A stretch of 38,608 nucleotides of DNA from Candidatus Omnitrophota bacterium (GTDB taxonomy: Bacteria > Omnitrophota > Gorgyraeia > Gygaellales > Profunditerraquicolaceae): the NCBI GenBank assembly GCA_026387475.1, contig JAPLLN010000050.1:1-38608 (forward strand). The letters run 5' to 3'. Of the stretch, positions 1 to 7,694 are shown in pieces (the stretch's first letter is position 1; every line of letters begins with the position of its first letter). Both the position numbers and the translations under genes were made by a program. Under the pieces are notes generated by a model that saw only the letters and a program-made list of their open reading frames with translations, ran no database searches and was not told the DNA's origin.

Positions 1-1650
1 GAAGTTCCATATCAATAACCCCAACATTCCCAGAAGTATCCAGACAAAATAAGTCGGTAGTACGCCGTTATGCAAAAAGCTTAGCGGCTTGGAAATAACG
101 GCTAATTTCTTCCCCTGCTCATATATATCAAAAACACCTTTCTCCGCCGACTTATAAATGCCTTTTAACAATCCGTACTCGCTAATCGTATTGTAAAATT
201 CCCCCCCGCTTACCGCGTTAGGGGTAAAATCTATCGGCTCTCCGCCCACGAAGACTTTATCCTGACGGTAGCGCGGCCGGAAGAAATTAAAATGGAATAT
301 AAAGAAACCTATGATCAAAGCAAGAATTATCAACGCGGTGGATGCCCCCGCATACCAGATACCCGTAAATTCTACCCCGGGGACTGCCGGAAGGATAAAA
401 TATTTAAGCGGGAGTTGAAAAGCGAACACGCCGAAAACGACGCAGATACCGGCTAAGATAAGGCACGGGAGCCACATCGCAAAAGGGACTTCTTCGCTTT
501 TTGATTTTACTTCCTGATTATTGCGCTGGCCTAAGAATACGGAATGGATCAGTTTCATAAATGAAGCCAGGGTCAACCCCGAGCCGAAGAGCGCCACCAC
601 AAGGCATAAAGCGACTAAGAAACGTTCCGGGCCTGATGCGCCTAATTTCTGGATCAACCCCTGATAGATCATCCATTTAGAGACAAAACCGTTAAACGGA
701 GGAACGCCGGAAATAGAGAGGCTGGCGATAAGGCATGATATATAGGTAATAGGCATTAACCGGCCCAAGCCGCCTAGTTCATCCAATTCCGTAGTCTTAG
801 CGCGGTATTCCACGTTTCCCGCGGTTAAGAATAAACATGATTTATACACCGCGTGGTTTAACATATGGAAAATTCCCCCGGCTATTCCGATGGGATTTCC
901 TGTAGCAATTCCCAGGACCATGTAACCTACCTGCGAAACCGCATGATAACCCAAGAGCTTTTTCATGTTATGCTGCACTAAAGCCATCATTACCGCCGCC
1001 AGCACCGTAAAGGCGCCGATGAGCATCAAGAAAATACTCATAGCCGTGTTCATCTCAAAAATATTAAGCGAGATCCTGGCCAACAGATAAACCCCTAATA
1101 ATTTGTCCAACGACGCCGGAAGATACGCTACCACCGGGACTGGCGCGTCTTTTGCGCAAGGAGGGATCCAGGAATGAAGCGGCATTGCTCCGGCCTTGGC
1201 AAAACACGCTAAGGCAATACAGACATAAGCTAACGCAGGCAAATAATAACTGCTGGATAAACGCAGGCGGATGCTATCCATCTGAAACGTCCCGGTAAGA
1301 TAAAAAAGTATGCCCACTCCCAGGATCATCAGGGCGTCTGTCCCGCCGACGATAATCAGCGTTTTCTTAGCCACCTCGCCGGTATTGTCGGCCCCGAAGT
1401 TTATCAAAAGATACAAAAGGAATCCTAAGAAACCCCAGAAAATAAGCAGAATGGCAAGATTGTTAGTAAGCACTACCCCTACTGCCGAGGCGGCAGTCAA
1501 TATAATATAGGCATAATATTGCAAAAGGCGTTTCTTCCCTCGCATGAACTTCAATGAATATATAAAAGTCAGGATAAAAAATAACCCTATGGCCGGGACC
1601 AAAAATCCGTTTAAGGCATCAATCTTAAAATAAGGATAGTGCAGGCTCAT
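1..1650 (-). CDS. Proton-conducting antiporter-like membrane subunit of group 4 hydrogenase (NuoL/HyfB/MbhH family), 3' end beyond window
   Basis: Reading the minus strand from the ATG at 1650 gives an open frame of 550 codons that runs off the window edge. The protein is very hydrophobic, with many membrane segments, and resembles the Mrp/NuoL/NuoM/HyfB antiporter family. It contains an AKAGAMPLHSWIP-like stretch and an NGFVSKW segment after SGVPP, both typical of the family, and lysines within helices that could carry protons. The start overlaps the stop of the PhoU-domain gene as ATGA, so the two are translationally coupled. Its place after the hydrogenase core suggests it translocates ions when the hydrogenase turns over. 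Which antiporter subtype it is cannot be fixed without the missing C-terminus. Confidence 0.88.
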   Translation of the reverse strand, partial: MSLHYPYFKIDALNGFLVPAIGLFFILTFIYSLKFMRGKKRLLQYYAYIILTAASAVGVVLTNNLAILLIFWGFLGFLLYLLINFGADNTGEVAKKTLIIVGGTDALMILGVGILFYLTGTFQMDSIRLRLSSSYYLPALAYVCIALACFAKAGAMPLHSWIPPCAKDAPVPVVAYLPASLDKLLGVYLLARISLNIFEMNTAMSIFLMLIGAFTVLAAVMMALVQHNMKKLLGYHAVSQVGYMVLGIATGNPIGIAGGIFHMLNHAVYKSCLFLTAGNVEYRAKTTELDELGGLGRLMPITYISCLIASLSISGVPPFNGFVSKWMIYQGLIQKLGASGPERFLVALCLVVALFGSGLTLASFMKLIHSVFLGQRNNQEVKSKSEEVPFAMWLPCLILAGICVVFGVFAFQLPLKYFILPAVPGVEFTGIWYAGASTALIILALIIGFFIFHFNFFRPRYRQDKVFVGGEPIDFTPNAVSGGEFYNTISEYGLLKGIYKSAEKGVFDIYEQGKKLAVISKPLSFLHNGVLPTYFVWILLGMLGLLIWNF

Positions 1651-2264
1651 TTTATCTTAAGCAAGTTACGCGCGATCTTCTTGGCGTGGTAATAGACCGC
1701 AGCGGTAAAATCCAGCATATTTAAAAACATATTGCAGGCCATAGGCGTGCAGACGCCCTGGATCATCCTCTCGTTGTGTTTTTTGCGGTACTCATCGACC
1801 ATATTATCTATATGCTCTTCTTTCCTTAATACTATTTTGACTAGACTCAAATCCCCTCTTTCGAAAGCAAAAGCGATCTCATCAAGCGCTTCCAGCGTCT
1901 TATTATAAAGGGCCTCGTATTCCTTAACCGCGTCTTCCGTGAAAAGCAGCCTCTCTTCTATTTTGATCTGCACCCTCTCCAGGATATCTTTGCAGTAATC
2001 GCCGATAAGTTCAAAGTCCTCGACCACTTCGGCGAATAATACGGCTACTTCGCGCATATGCGCATCCTGATTACCTTTTCCCAATTTAACCAGGTCTGCG
2101 GCGATGTCCTTCTCCATATTGTTAAGATTGTTTTCATCCTCGAGGATCCCCGGGATAAGGTCGGCATTGTGCTCCATAAAGGTGCGATGGGTCATCTGCC
2201 ACATCTTCAAGGCCAGCTTGGACATATCCTTTAATTTATTCTTGATACTATTCAGGTCGTCCAT
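1647..2264 (-). CDS. PhoU-domain protein within hydrogenase operon
   Basis: This 205-residue, all-helical protein has two PhoU-type repeats. The first carries the signature-like segment EDFELIGDYCKDILE near residue 83. The second, near residue 185, is degenerate (LDFTAAVYYHAKKIA). PhoU and DUF47 proteins normally partner phosphate transporters or sensor kinases and bind metal clusters. Here there is no phosphate gene nearby: the gene lies between the hydrogenase large subunit (17-base overlap) and an antiporter subunit (ATGA overlap). That placement suggests a structural or regulatory role in the hydrogenase complex, which is inference. The family assignment is firm in the first repeat and weaker in the second. 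Confidence 0.8.
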   Translation of the reverse strand: MDDLNSIKNKLKDMSKLALKMWQMTHRTFMEHNADLIPGILEDENNLNNMEKDIAADLVKLGKGNQDAHMREVAVLFAEVVEDFELIGDYCKDILERVQIKIEERLLFTEDAVKEYEALYNKTLEALDEIAFAFERGDLSLVKIVLRKEEHIDNMVDEYRKKHNERMIQGVCTPMACNMFLNMLDFTAAVYYHAKKIARNLLKIK

Positions 2265-3462
2265 TCGGCCATCCCTCCTTTATCTTATTCGTTTTCTCTT
2301 GAGATAACCTGACCAGATCCCAACCGTTCATAATCTTTTTATTATCCGCCTTGTTGATAACAGCTACCCTCTCCGTGCAGCAATAACAGGGGTCGACCGC
2401 TGCCAGGGTAAGCGTGGCGTCTGAAATAGTCCCGCCAACGGCAGCGACTTTATCGGAAGCAACGTTCATAAAGCTGGGCGCGCGTATCTTATGCCTTACC
2501 GGACGGTTCGTCCCGTCGCTTTTAATATAATGGATGCATTCTCCGCGCGGCGCCTCCACCCTGCCAATACCTTCGCCGGGAGGAACATCTTTGACGTTAG
2601 CGTCGATCTCGCCTTTTGGCATCTTATTCAAGGCCTGATTGATAATATTGATGGAATCCTCCATCTCCAAAATCCTGACCATAGTCTTAGCAAAGATATC
2701 TCCGTCTTTCTCCAGGACCACATTCCAATCGATGGTGTTCATCAAGAATGCGCCATACGGCTCATCCCTTCTTATGTCAATATTTACCCCCGATGCCCGG
2801 GCAGTGGGGCCGACCACGCACCAGTCAATGGCCTGCTCTTTGGTGAGTGTCCCGGCAATTTTAAGCCGCGCTTTGATCACCGGGTCATCGTTAATAGCGC
2901 CGTAAAACATTTTTATAGACGGCGCAAGGTTATCCAGCATTTTCTTCAGCTCCGGGATATCTTCGTCTTTGATGTCGCGGCGGACCCCACCGATTTTAAA
3001 CATGGCGTAATTATTCCGGTTACCGGTGACCATTTCAAACATATCCAAAACCGGCTCGCGGTATTTCCAGGCCCACATCCAGACCGTGTTGTAGCCTATA
3101 AAATGCCCGGCGAGCCCCAGCCAGAGCAGATGAGAATGTATCCTCTGCAGCTCGTCGATAATGGTGCGGATATATAAAGCGCGCTCGGGGACGATGTTCG
3201 CTTCGCCTCCGAATAAATCTTCGACTGCCAGCACATAAGCGTAGGGGTGGCTTGAAGAACATATCCCGCAAATGCGCTCCACCAGAAAAGCGATCTGGTC
3301 ATAGTGTTTTGATTCCGCGAGCTTTTCAATACCCCTGTGATTATAACCGATTATAATATCTATATCGACGACCTTCTCTCCTTCCACATATAGCTGGAAA
3401 AATTCCGGCTCTTCCTGCATAGGGTGATACGGCCCGATAGGAACGATTACCTTATGACTCAT
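2248..3462 (-). CDS. Group 4 [NiFe] hydrogenase large (catalytic) subunit, NuoD-related
   Basis: The 404-residue protein belongs to the 49-kDa/NuoD family and keeps both nickel-binding pairs of true hydrogenases. The N-terminal motif RICGICSSSH lies near residue 63 and the C-terminal motif DPCYCCTER near residue 358. Complex I NuoD proteins have lost these cysteines, so this is a catalytic H2-evolving or H2-oxidising subunit of the energy-converting Ech/Mbh/Hyc type. About 40 residues follow the last cysteine pair, so whether an endopeptidase matures it is unclear. It overlaps the NuoC-like gene upstream by 11 bases and the PhoU gene downstream. The assigned reaction is 2H+ + 2e- to H2 with ferredoxin or the beta/gamma module as partner. 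Confidence 0.93.
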   Translation of the reverse strand: MSHKVIVPIGPYHPMQEEPEFFQLYVEGEKVVDIDIIIGYNHRGIEKLAESKHYDQIAFLVERICGICSSSHPYAYVLAVEDLFGGEANIVPERALYIRTIIDELQRIHSHLLWLGLAGHFIGYNTVWMWAWKYREPVLDMFEMVTGNRNNYAMFKIGGVRRDIKDEDIPELKKMLDNLAPSIKMFYGAINDDPVIKARLKIAGTLTKEQAIDWCVVGPTARASGVNIDIRRDEPYGAFLMNTIDWNVVLEKDGDIFAKTMVRILEMEDSINIINQALNKMPKGEIDANVKDVPPGEGIGRVEAPRGECIHYIKSDGTNRPVRHKIRAPSFMNVASDKVAAVGGTISDATLTLAAVDPCYCCTERVAVINKADNKKIMNGWDLVRLSQEKTNKIKEGWPNGRPE

Positions 3463-3886
3463 TTTTTCTCCTTAAAGGAAATTCTCCCTCCGGCCAATCT
3501 TCAGCCAAGAGGAGGCGTTTTAAATTCGGATGCCCCTTAAAATTTATCCCGAGCATCTCCCAGATCTCCCTCTCTACCCACTCCGCGCCCCTGAATATCG
3601 GCGCTATGGAATCGATCTCGGGCCGTTTTTTGTCTTTGATCAGAGCGCGTAAAGAATAGACCTCACCCGCTTTGTCAAAACTGAAATGATAGAGCATTTC
3701 AAAACCTTCAGGCAGGTCAATGCCGGATGCGGTCGAGAACCGCAACCCCAAACCCTTAAAGATAAACTCTACCGATTTATACACATCATTGGGCTCGACC
3801 GTAAAATAAATCCTGCGCGCCGAGCGCTCATCCCAGACCTTGATCTTATTACCTAAACCGTCTTTTATCTTGTCACGCATATTCAT
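3452..3886 (-). CDS. Hydrogenase subunit of the NuoC/30-kDa family
   Basis: This 144-residue protein resembles the 30-kDa subunit of complex I and EchD-like hydrogenase subunits. The C-terminal half holds the family pattern in which a RGAEWVEREIWEMLGI segment is followed by GHPNLKRLLL and WPEGEFPLR. It has no cofactor-binding cysteines and serves as a scaffold that contacts the large subunit. It begins two bases after the small subunit gene stops and overlaps the large subunit start by 11 bases. In formate hydrogenlyase this domain is fused to the large subunit, whereas here it is separate, as in Ech and Mbh complexes. Confidence 0.88.
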   Translation of the reverse strand: MNMRDKIKDGLGNKIKVWDERSARRIYFTVEPNDVYKSVEFIFKGLGLRFSTASGIDLPEGFEMLYHFSFDKAGEVYSLRALIKDKKRPEIDSIAPIFRGAEWVEREIWEMLGINFKGHPNLKRLLLAEDWPEGEFPLRRKNES

Positions 3887-3888
3887 GA

Positions 3889-4314
3889 TTATTTACCTTT
3901 TCTTATCTTGGTTACCAGCTTCACAATACCGTCTATCATCGCCTCCGGACGGGGTGGACAACCCGGGATATAGAGATCGACCGGTAAAATTTTATCTAAC
4001 GGTTCGCATACATTGTAACTATCCCTGAACATGTGGCGGGATAACGCGCACTGGCCCACCGCTACTACCACGCAGGGTTTAGGCGCCTGTTCGTATATTT
4101 TTTTCATACGCGGCACGCTCTTTCTATTCATCGCCCCGGTGATCAAAATGGCGTCGGCGTGGCGCACGGAACCTATCAATTGGATCCCGAATCTCTCTAC
4201 ATCAAAGCGGGGAGTAAATAGATCGAGTATCTCGATATCGCAGTTATTGCAGGAACCCGCGCTTACGTGAAAGACCCAGATCGATTTAGTCAGTGCTTTT
4301 ATTTTTAAACTCAT
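3889..4314 (-). CDS. Hydrogenase small subunit, NuoB/EchC family, [4Fe-4S] protein
   Basis: The 141-residue protein has the NuoB/20-kDa fold signature. The proximal cluster ligands are visible as CNNC near residue 22, a cysteine in VGQCALS near residue 88 and PGCPPRPEA near residue 118. This subunit carries the proximal [4Fe-4S] cluster (N2 equivalent) and passes electrons to the NiFe centre. The ATG shares its first base with the end of the NuoH-like gene stop. The order NuoH, NuoB, NuoC, NuoD matches the core of Ech and Mbh-type hydrogenases. Confidence 0.92.
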   Translation of the reverse strand: MSLKIKALTKSIWVFHVSAGSCNNCDIEILDLFTPRFDVERFGIQLIGSVRHADAILITGAMNRKSVPRMKKIYEQAPKPCVVVAVGQCALSRHMFRDSYNVCEPLDKILPVDLYIPGCPPRPEAMIDGIVKLVTKIRKGK

Positions 4315-5225
4315 TATTGCCCCACCAGCGCTAAAATCACGGAAGCAACCGCCATAAAGGTCGGGACCTTCCAGAAAAATCCCAGTGCCTGGTCTATTCT
4401 CACCCGCGGGTTGGTATTTTTTACTAAAACGATAAAAAACAGTAATCCGATATATTTTAAGACCATAAAAAGCAAACTCGTGTCCTTGCCCATAAACAGG
4501 ATGATCAAAAATACCGGCAAGATATAAAGCATAACCGCCTTGGTAAGCTTAAAAACAGCCAGAGGCAGGCCAGAATATTCTATCAGCGTTCCGCACATCA
4601 ATTCCTGGTCTGCTTCCGCGATATCAAAAGGCGGATAACCTAATTTTGCCTGCATACAGAAAAAACAGACTATGAAAGCCAGGGCCCCGGACCAGGAGGC
4701 TATGTTAGAGGCGCCGAGCGCCTGCAGCTCTAATATCTTTCCCAGCTGAATAGAGCCCCCGCATTTGATGATCAAGGCCACAATGGAGAGTACGAACGGG
4801 AGTTCGTAAGCTAAAATAAGTTTTAATTCCCGCGACGCGCCTACCGAGGCCAGAGGATTGCGCGAAGCAGAGGCGCCCAGGATCATGGCAATAGCCGGAA
4901 TCAGCATCAAATAAATCACCACGATCAAGTCTCCGTTAAATCCCGAGGCGCTGGATCTTAAATTCATCCCCAATATCGTAGCCACCAACCCGGCGCTTAA
5001 GAACCCCAGATAAGGAGAAAAAAGAAAAGTAAATTTGGATTGAGCCGGATAGATCGTCTCTTTACCCAGAAGTTTTATTATATCGGTAAAATTCTGGTGC
5101 CAGGGGGGGCCGACGCGGAATTGAACGCGGGCAGAAAGCTTCCGGTCAAACCAACCTGCAAGCAGGCCGATTACGGCGCTAAACAATAAACCCGGAAAGA
5201 TCAAATAATTAAATAATAGCGTCAT
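4314..5225 (-). CDS. Hydrogenase membrane anchor subunit, NuoH/HycD/EchB family
   Basis: This 303-residue integral membrane protein has about eight hydrophobic segments. It contains the hallmark cytoplasmic loop near residue 25, with RKLSARVQFRVGPP, and the acidic loop segment AEADQELMCGT near residue 203. NuoH-type subunits anchor the soluble hydrogenase arm and form the start of the ion channel. The gene overlaps the upstream polyferredoxin gene by four bases (ATGA) and abuts the small subunit gene. Length and topology agree with EchB and HycD. Confidence 0.92.
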   Translation of the reverse strand: MTLLFNYLIFPGLLFSAVIGLLAGWFDRKLSARVQFRVGPPWHQNFTDIIKLLGKETIYPAQSKFTFLFSPYLGFLSAGLVATILGMNLRSSASGFNGDLIVVIYLMLIPAIAMILGASASRNPLASVGASRELKLILAYELPFVLSIVALIIKCGGSIQLGKILELQALGASNIASWSGALAFIVCFFCMQAKLGYPPFDIAEADQELMCGTLIEYSGLPLAVFKLTKAVMLYILPVFLIILFMGKDTSLLFMVLKYIGLLFFIVLVKNTNPRVRIDQALGFFWKVPTFMAVASVILALVGQ

Positions 5226-5713
5226 TTCTTTTTAGGCTGAATATCATCTCTCGACCACTTCAGCGTATGTACCGCTAAATGCTCTCCGACAAAATAAATA
5301 TTCTTTTCCGCATCCTCTTCGACTTCCCGCACTTCTACGGCATGTTCCGGACAACTCCCTGCGCACTTGGGTAAGACCGTATTCAACCCCAAGCAAAAAT
5401 CGCATCTTGAATCAAGATACGGGATAAAATCCTGGAAGATTATCCCAAAGGGGCAAGCTATGGAACAGGTCTTACAGCTCGTGCAGCGCATCTTATAGCG
5501 CTTGATGTGCCCGTCGGCTGCTCGCTCCAGCGCGTTGTGATAGCATGAATTCACGCAAGGCGCTTCTTCGCAGTGCCTGCAGATAGTGGCGAAGGTCGCG
5601 TATTCGCGCAGCGAACTTAACCCGTTATTCTGCGGGTGGTAAAAATAATCGCAGGCGGCCCTGCACTCCTTGCATTTGTTGCAAACGTCTAAATCGATAA
5701 ATAATCTCTTCAT
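5222..5713 (-). CDS. Polyferredoxin-type 4Fe-4S protein (HycB/CooF-like)
   Basis: The 163-residue protein has 16 cysteines arranged as four clusters in the DMSO reductase B/HycB/CooF style. CNKCKECRAAC lies near residue 11, CRHCEEAPC and its following SC near residue 45, CTSCKTCSIACP near residue 77, and CDFC with CAGSCP near residues 104 to 120. It should move electrons between the flavin module encoded just upstream and the membrane hydrogenase. It starts three bases after the gamma-like subunit ends and overlaps the NuoH-like gene. HycB and CooF are equally good models, so no symbol is given. Confidence 0.88.
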   Translation of the reverse strand: MKRLFIDLDVCNKCKECRAACDYFYHPQNNGLSSLREYATFATICRHCEEAPCVNSCYHNALERAADGHIKRYKMRCTSCKTCSIACPFGIIFQDFIPYLDSRCDFCLGLNTVLPKCAGSCPEHAVEVREVEEDAEKNIYFVGEHLAVHTLKWSRDDIQPKKK

Positions 5714-5716
5714 AGA

Positions 5717-6535
5717 TCAATCCCAAATATCGCGTATGTCTTTCAATTCTTCATAAGTAAATACCGGACCATCTTTGCAGGCGTAATATTTACCGACGCG
5801 GCAGTGCCCGCATTTACCCAGGCCGCAGGACATATTATTCTCCATGGATAAATAAATATCCGGCGGCTTGAATCCCAGATCCAGAAGCTTGAGGGTCACA
5901 AATTTCATCATTACCGGCGGGCCGCAGACAATTGCTACGGCCTTATTCATATCCAAAGGCAGGTCTTTTAATATAGTAGTGACCAGGCCGACGTTCCCCT
6001 GCCACGCCTCGTCGCCTACGTCAACGCTGGTTACGATATCCACTTTCTCTTTTTGCGCCCATTGGGGGAGCGCGTCTTTATAGATTATATCCTGCGAGGT
6101 GCGCGCGCCGTAGCGCAAGAGCACCTTATTATAATCCTCTATTTTGGCGAATAAACTAAAGAGGAGCGAGCGCAAAGGCGCCAACCCCACCCCGCCGCCG
6201 ATGATGAGGATATCCTTGCCCTTAAACTTTTCTAAAGGATAGCCTTTGCCGTAAGGGCCGCGGATACCAACTGTCGCGCCCTTCCCAATACTATTAAGTT
6301 TTCCGGTGATCGTTCCGGCCTTCATGATGGTGAAATCGATCTTATCTTTTACCTGCGGGTCAGAAGAAGGAGTGAAAGGCGCTTCGCCGACTCCCGGGAG
6401 AGTAAGTTCGACAAATTGGCCGGTAGCAAAAGAAAACGCAGCCTTCGGCCGCAAGACAAAAGTCTTGATATTGGCGGTCTCCTGAATTATCTCCTCTACC
6501 TGGGCCTCAAGCGGCTGGTATATATTTTTCTTCAT
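5717..6535 (-). CDS. FAD/NAD(P)-binding oxidoreductase, sulfhydrogenase gamma-like (HydG/AsrB/PyrK family)
   Basis: The 272-residue protein has a ferredoxin-reductase fold. An FAD-binding beta-barrel occupies roughly residues 1 to 100, with RPKAAFSFATGQFVEL. A nucleotide-binding domain follows, with IIGGGVGLAPLRSLL near residue 112. A C-terminal [2Fe-2S] ligand set, CGLGKCGHC and a later cysteine, lies near residues 238 to 254. Homologues are gamma subunits of group 3b sulfhydrogenases, anaerobic sulfite reductase B and PyrK. It would exchange electrons with NAD(P)H. It overlaps the beta-like subunit gene by 29 bases and precedes the polyferredoxin gene, so it probably docks a pyridine nucleotide input or output onto the group 4 hydrogenase. 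Confidence 0.88.
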   Translation of the reverse strand: MKKNIYQPLEAQVEEIIQETANIKTFVLRPKAAFSFATGQFVELTLPGVGEAPFTPSSDPQVKDKIDFTIMKAGTITGKLNSIGKGATVGIRGPYGKGYPLEKFKGKDILIIGGGVGLAPLRSLLFSLFAKIEDYNKVLLRYGARTSQDIIYKDALPQWAQKEKVDIVTSVDVGDEAWQGNVGLVTTILKDLPLDMNKAVAIVCGPPVMMKFVTLKLLDLGFKPPDIYLSMENNMSCGLGKCGHCRVGKYYACKDGPVFTYEELKDIRDIWD

Positions 6536-7601
6536 ATAGCCTTCTTAAAATATGGCGGATGTCGATCTTACCCGGGCAGACGTCGATGCAGCGGCCGCAT
6601 CCGCAGCACGCCTGAAATCCCAGATTATCGATAAAGAAATCGAATTTTTTCATATAACGGTTCCTCAACCGCATATAGCGCATGCGCAGAGGATTAGCCC
6701 CTCCGGCAACACGGCTGAAATTTTTAAGAAGGCAGCCGTCCCAGCTGCGCGCCTTCTTTGCTCCTCCCTCAGCCGGTTCATCGGAGAGCAGAAAACAATG
6801 GCACGTATCGCAGATAAAAATGCAACCTCCGCACTCTACACAGGTCTTCATCTGCTCCTGCCAGACGCCGGAATTAAATCCGGATGTCACTATATCTTTA
6901 AGCGTCTCTTTCTTGGGTATCTTATGCGGGGCTAAATGCTCTTCCATACGCTTGATCACGGTCTCTCTTTTAGCGGAACGGCCGGAGATCTGGCCAAAGG
7001 TGGCGGGTGTAAATAATTTCCTAATGCCGTCTATAGCCTTGCTCCCCTTGGAAGTAGCTATATCTACCAGGAAGCCATTACCCGTCGGAGAGAGATTAAG
7101 GTCAAACCCTGCTGTTGCGTGCGGATTTATATCAAAGGCGCGGCAAAAACAAGACTCTTTAAAAGACGGACAGTCTCCGGCGATAATAAGCGTTTCTTCC
7201 CTTCTCTCTTTATAAAGAGGGTCGGCGTCAACACCCTGCAGAAATACGTAATCCATCACCTTTAAAGCAAAGATATCGCAATTTTTTATCCCGCAGATAG
7301 CCGCAGGCTTTCCTTTCACGCCTTTCGGAGTCTCCGGGAAATATCCGCAAAGGTCTTCTTTAAAATGGACGAAAAACGTGCGTGCCGGCTCAATCGCGCG
7401 GTACTCGCTGAAGACTGCGTCTTCAATCTTGATTTCGGAGTATTTTTTCAGGGTATAATCTTCGGAAGGGAGGTTAAAATTATGCTCGCACTTGATCTTA
7501 AACGGTGTCGCGGCTTTTACAGGCAGATAAAGCTCGTAATCCGAAGCTATGCGGTCGTAAAACTTAAAAATATCCTCGTTCTTAAGGAAGAGTGTATCCA
7601 T
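6507..7601 (-). CDS. 4Fe-4S dicluster protein, sulfhydrogenase beta-like (HydB/AsrA family)
   Basis: The 364-residue protein resembles beta subunits of sulfhydrogenases and anaerobic sulfite reductase subunit A. The N-terminal 230 residues form the characteristic iron-sulfur domain and include CGIKNCDIFAL near residue 97. Two cluster motifs follow near the C-terminus: CVECGGCIFICDTCHC near residue 245 and CCGCGRCIDVCPG near residue 336. It is the first gene of the hydrogenase operon. It forms an electron-transfer pair with the gamma-like subunit that overlaps its 3' end. In group 3b enzymes this pair joins a soluble hydrogenase, so its presence here beside a membrane-bound core is noteworthy. 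Confidence 0.87.
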   Translation of the reverse strand: MDTLFLKNEDIFKFYDRIASDYELYLPVKAATPFKIKCEHNFNLPSEDYTLKKYSEIKIEDAVFSEYRAIEPARTFFVHFKEDLCGYFPETPKGVKGKPAAICGIKNCDIFALKVMDYVFLQGVDADPLYKERREETLIIAGDCPSFKESCFCRAFDINPHATAGFDLNLSPTGNGFLVDIATSKGSKAIDGIRKLFTPATFGQISGRSAKRETVIKRMEEHLAPHKIPKKETLKDIVTSGFNSGVWQEQMKTCVECGGCIFICDTCHCFLLSDEPAEGGAKKARSWDGCLLKNFSRVAGGANPLRMRYMRLRNRYMKKFDFFIDNLGFQACCGCGRCIDVCPGKIDIRHILRRLYEEKYIPAA

Positions 7602-7647
7602 TAATAAAAACTCGGCTTAAAGGTTAAAAATATGGGCGAGGGATAGA

Positions 7648-7676
7648 ATATTATCATAATTAATTTCGCCTGTCTA
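7648..7676 (-). promoter_or_regulatory. Candidate sigma70 promoter of the hydrogenase operon
   Basis: On the minus strand TAGACA (7676-7671) and TAATAT (7653-7648) are separated by 17 bases, a reasonable vegetative promoter. It sits in the only sizeable gap (93 bases) between the efflux operon and the hydrogenase operon, and the start codon at 7601 lies about 40 bases beyond the predicted start site. The ribosome binding site there is weak. I see no hairpin terminator in the gap, so read-through from the efflux operon is possible. Confidence 0.45.
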
Positions 7677-7694
7677 TAAGTATTTAACGCCACC

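Noticed and set aside
2491-3177. 228-residue plus-strand frame
   Set aside because: It is antisense to the hydrogenase large subunit, has no recognisable domain, and every supported gene is on the minus strand.
1647-5225. Respiratory complex I
   Set aside because: The large subunit retains both CxxC pairs for nickel, which NuoD lacks, and NuoA, NuoJ and NuoK-like genes are not seen.
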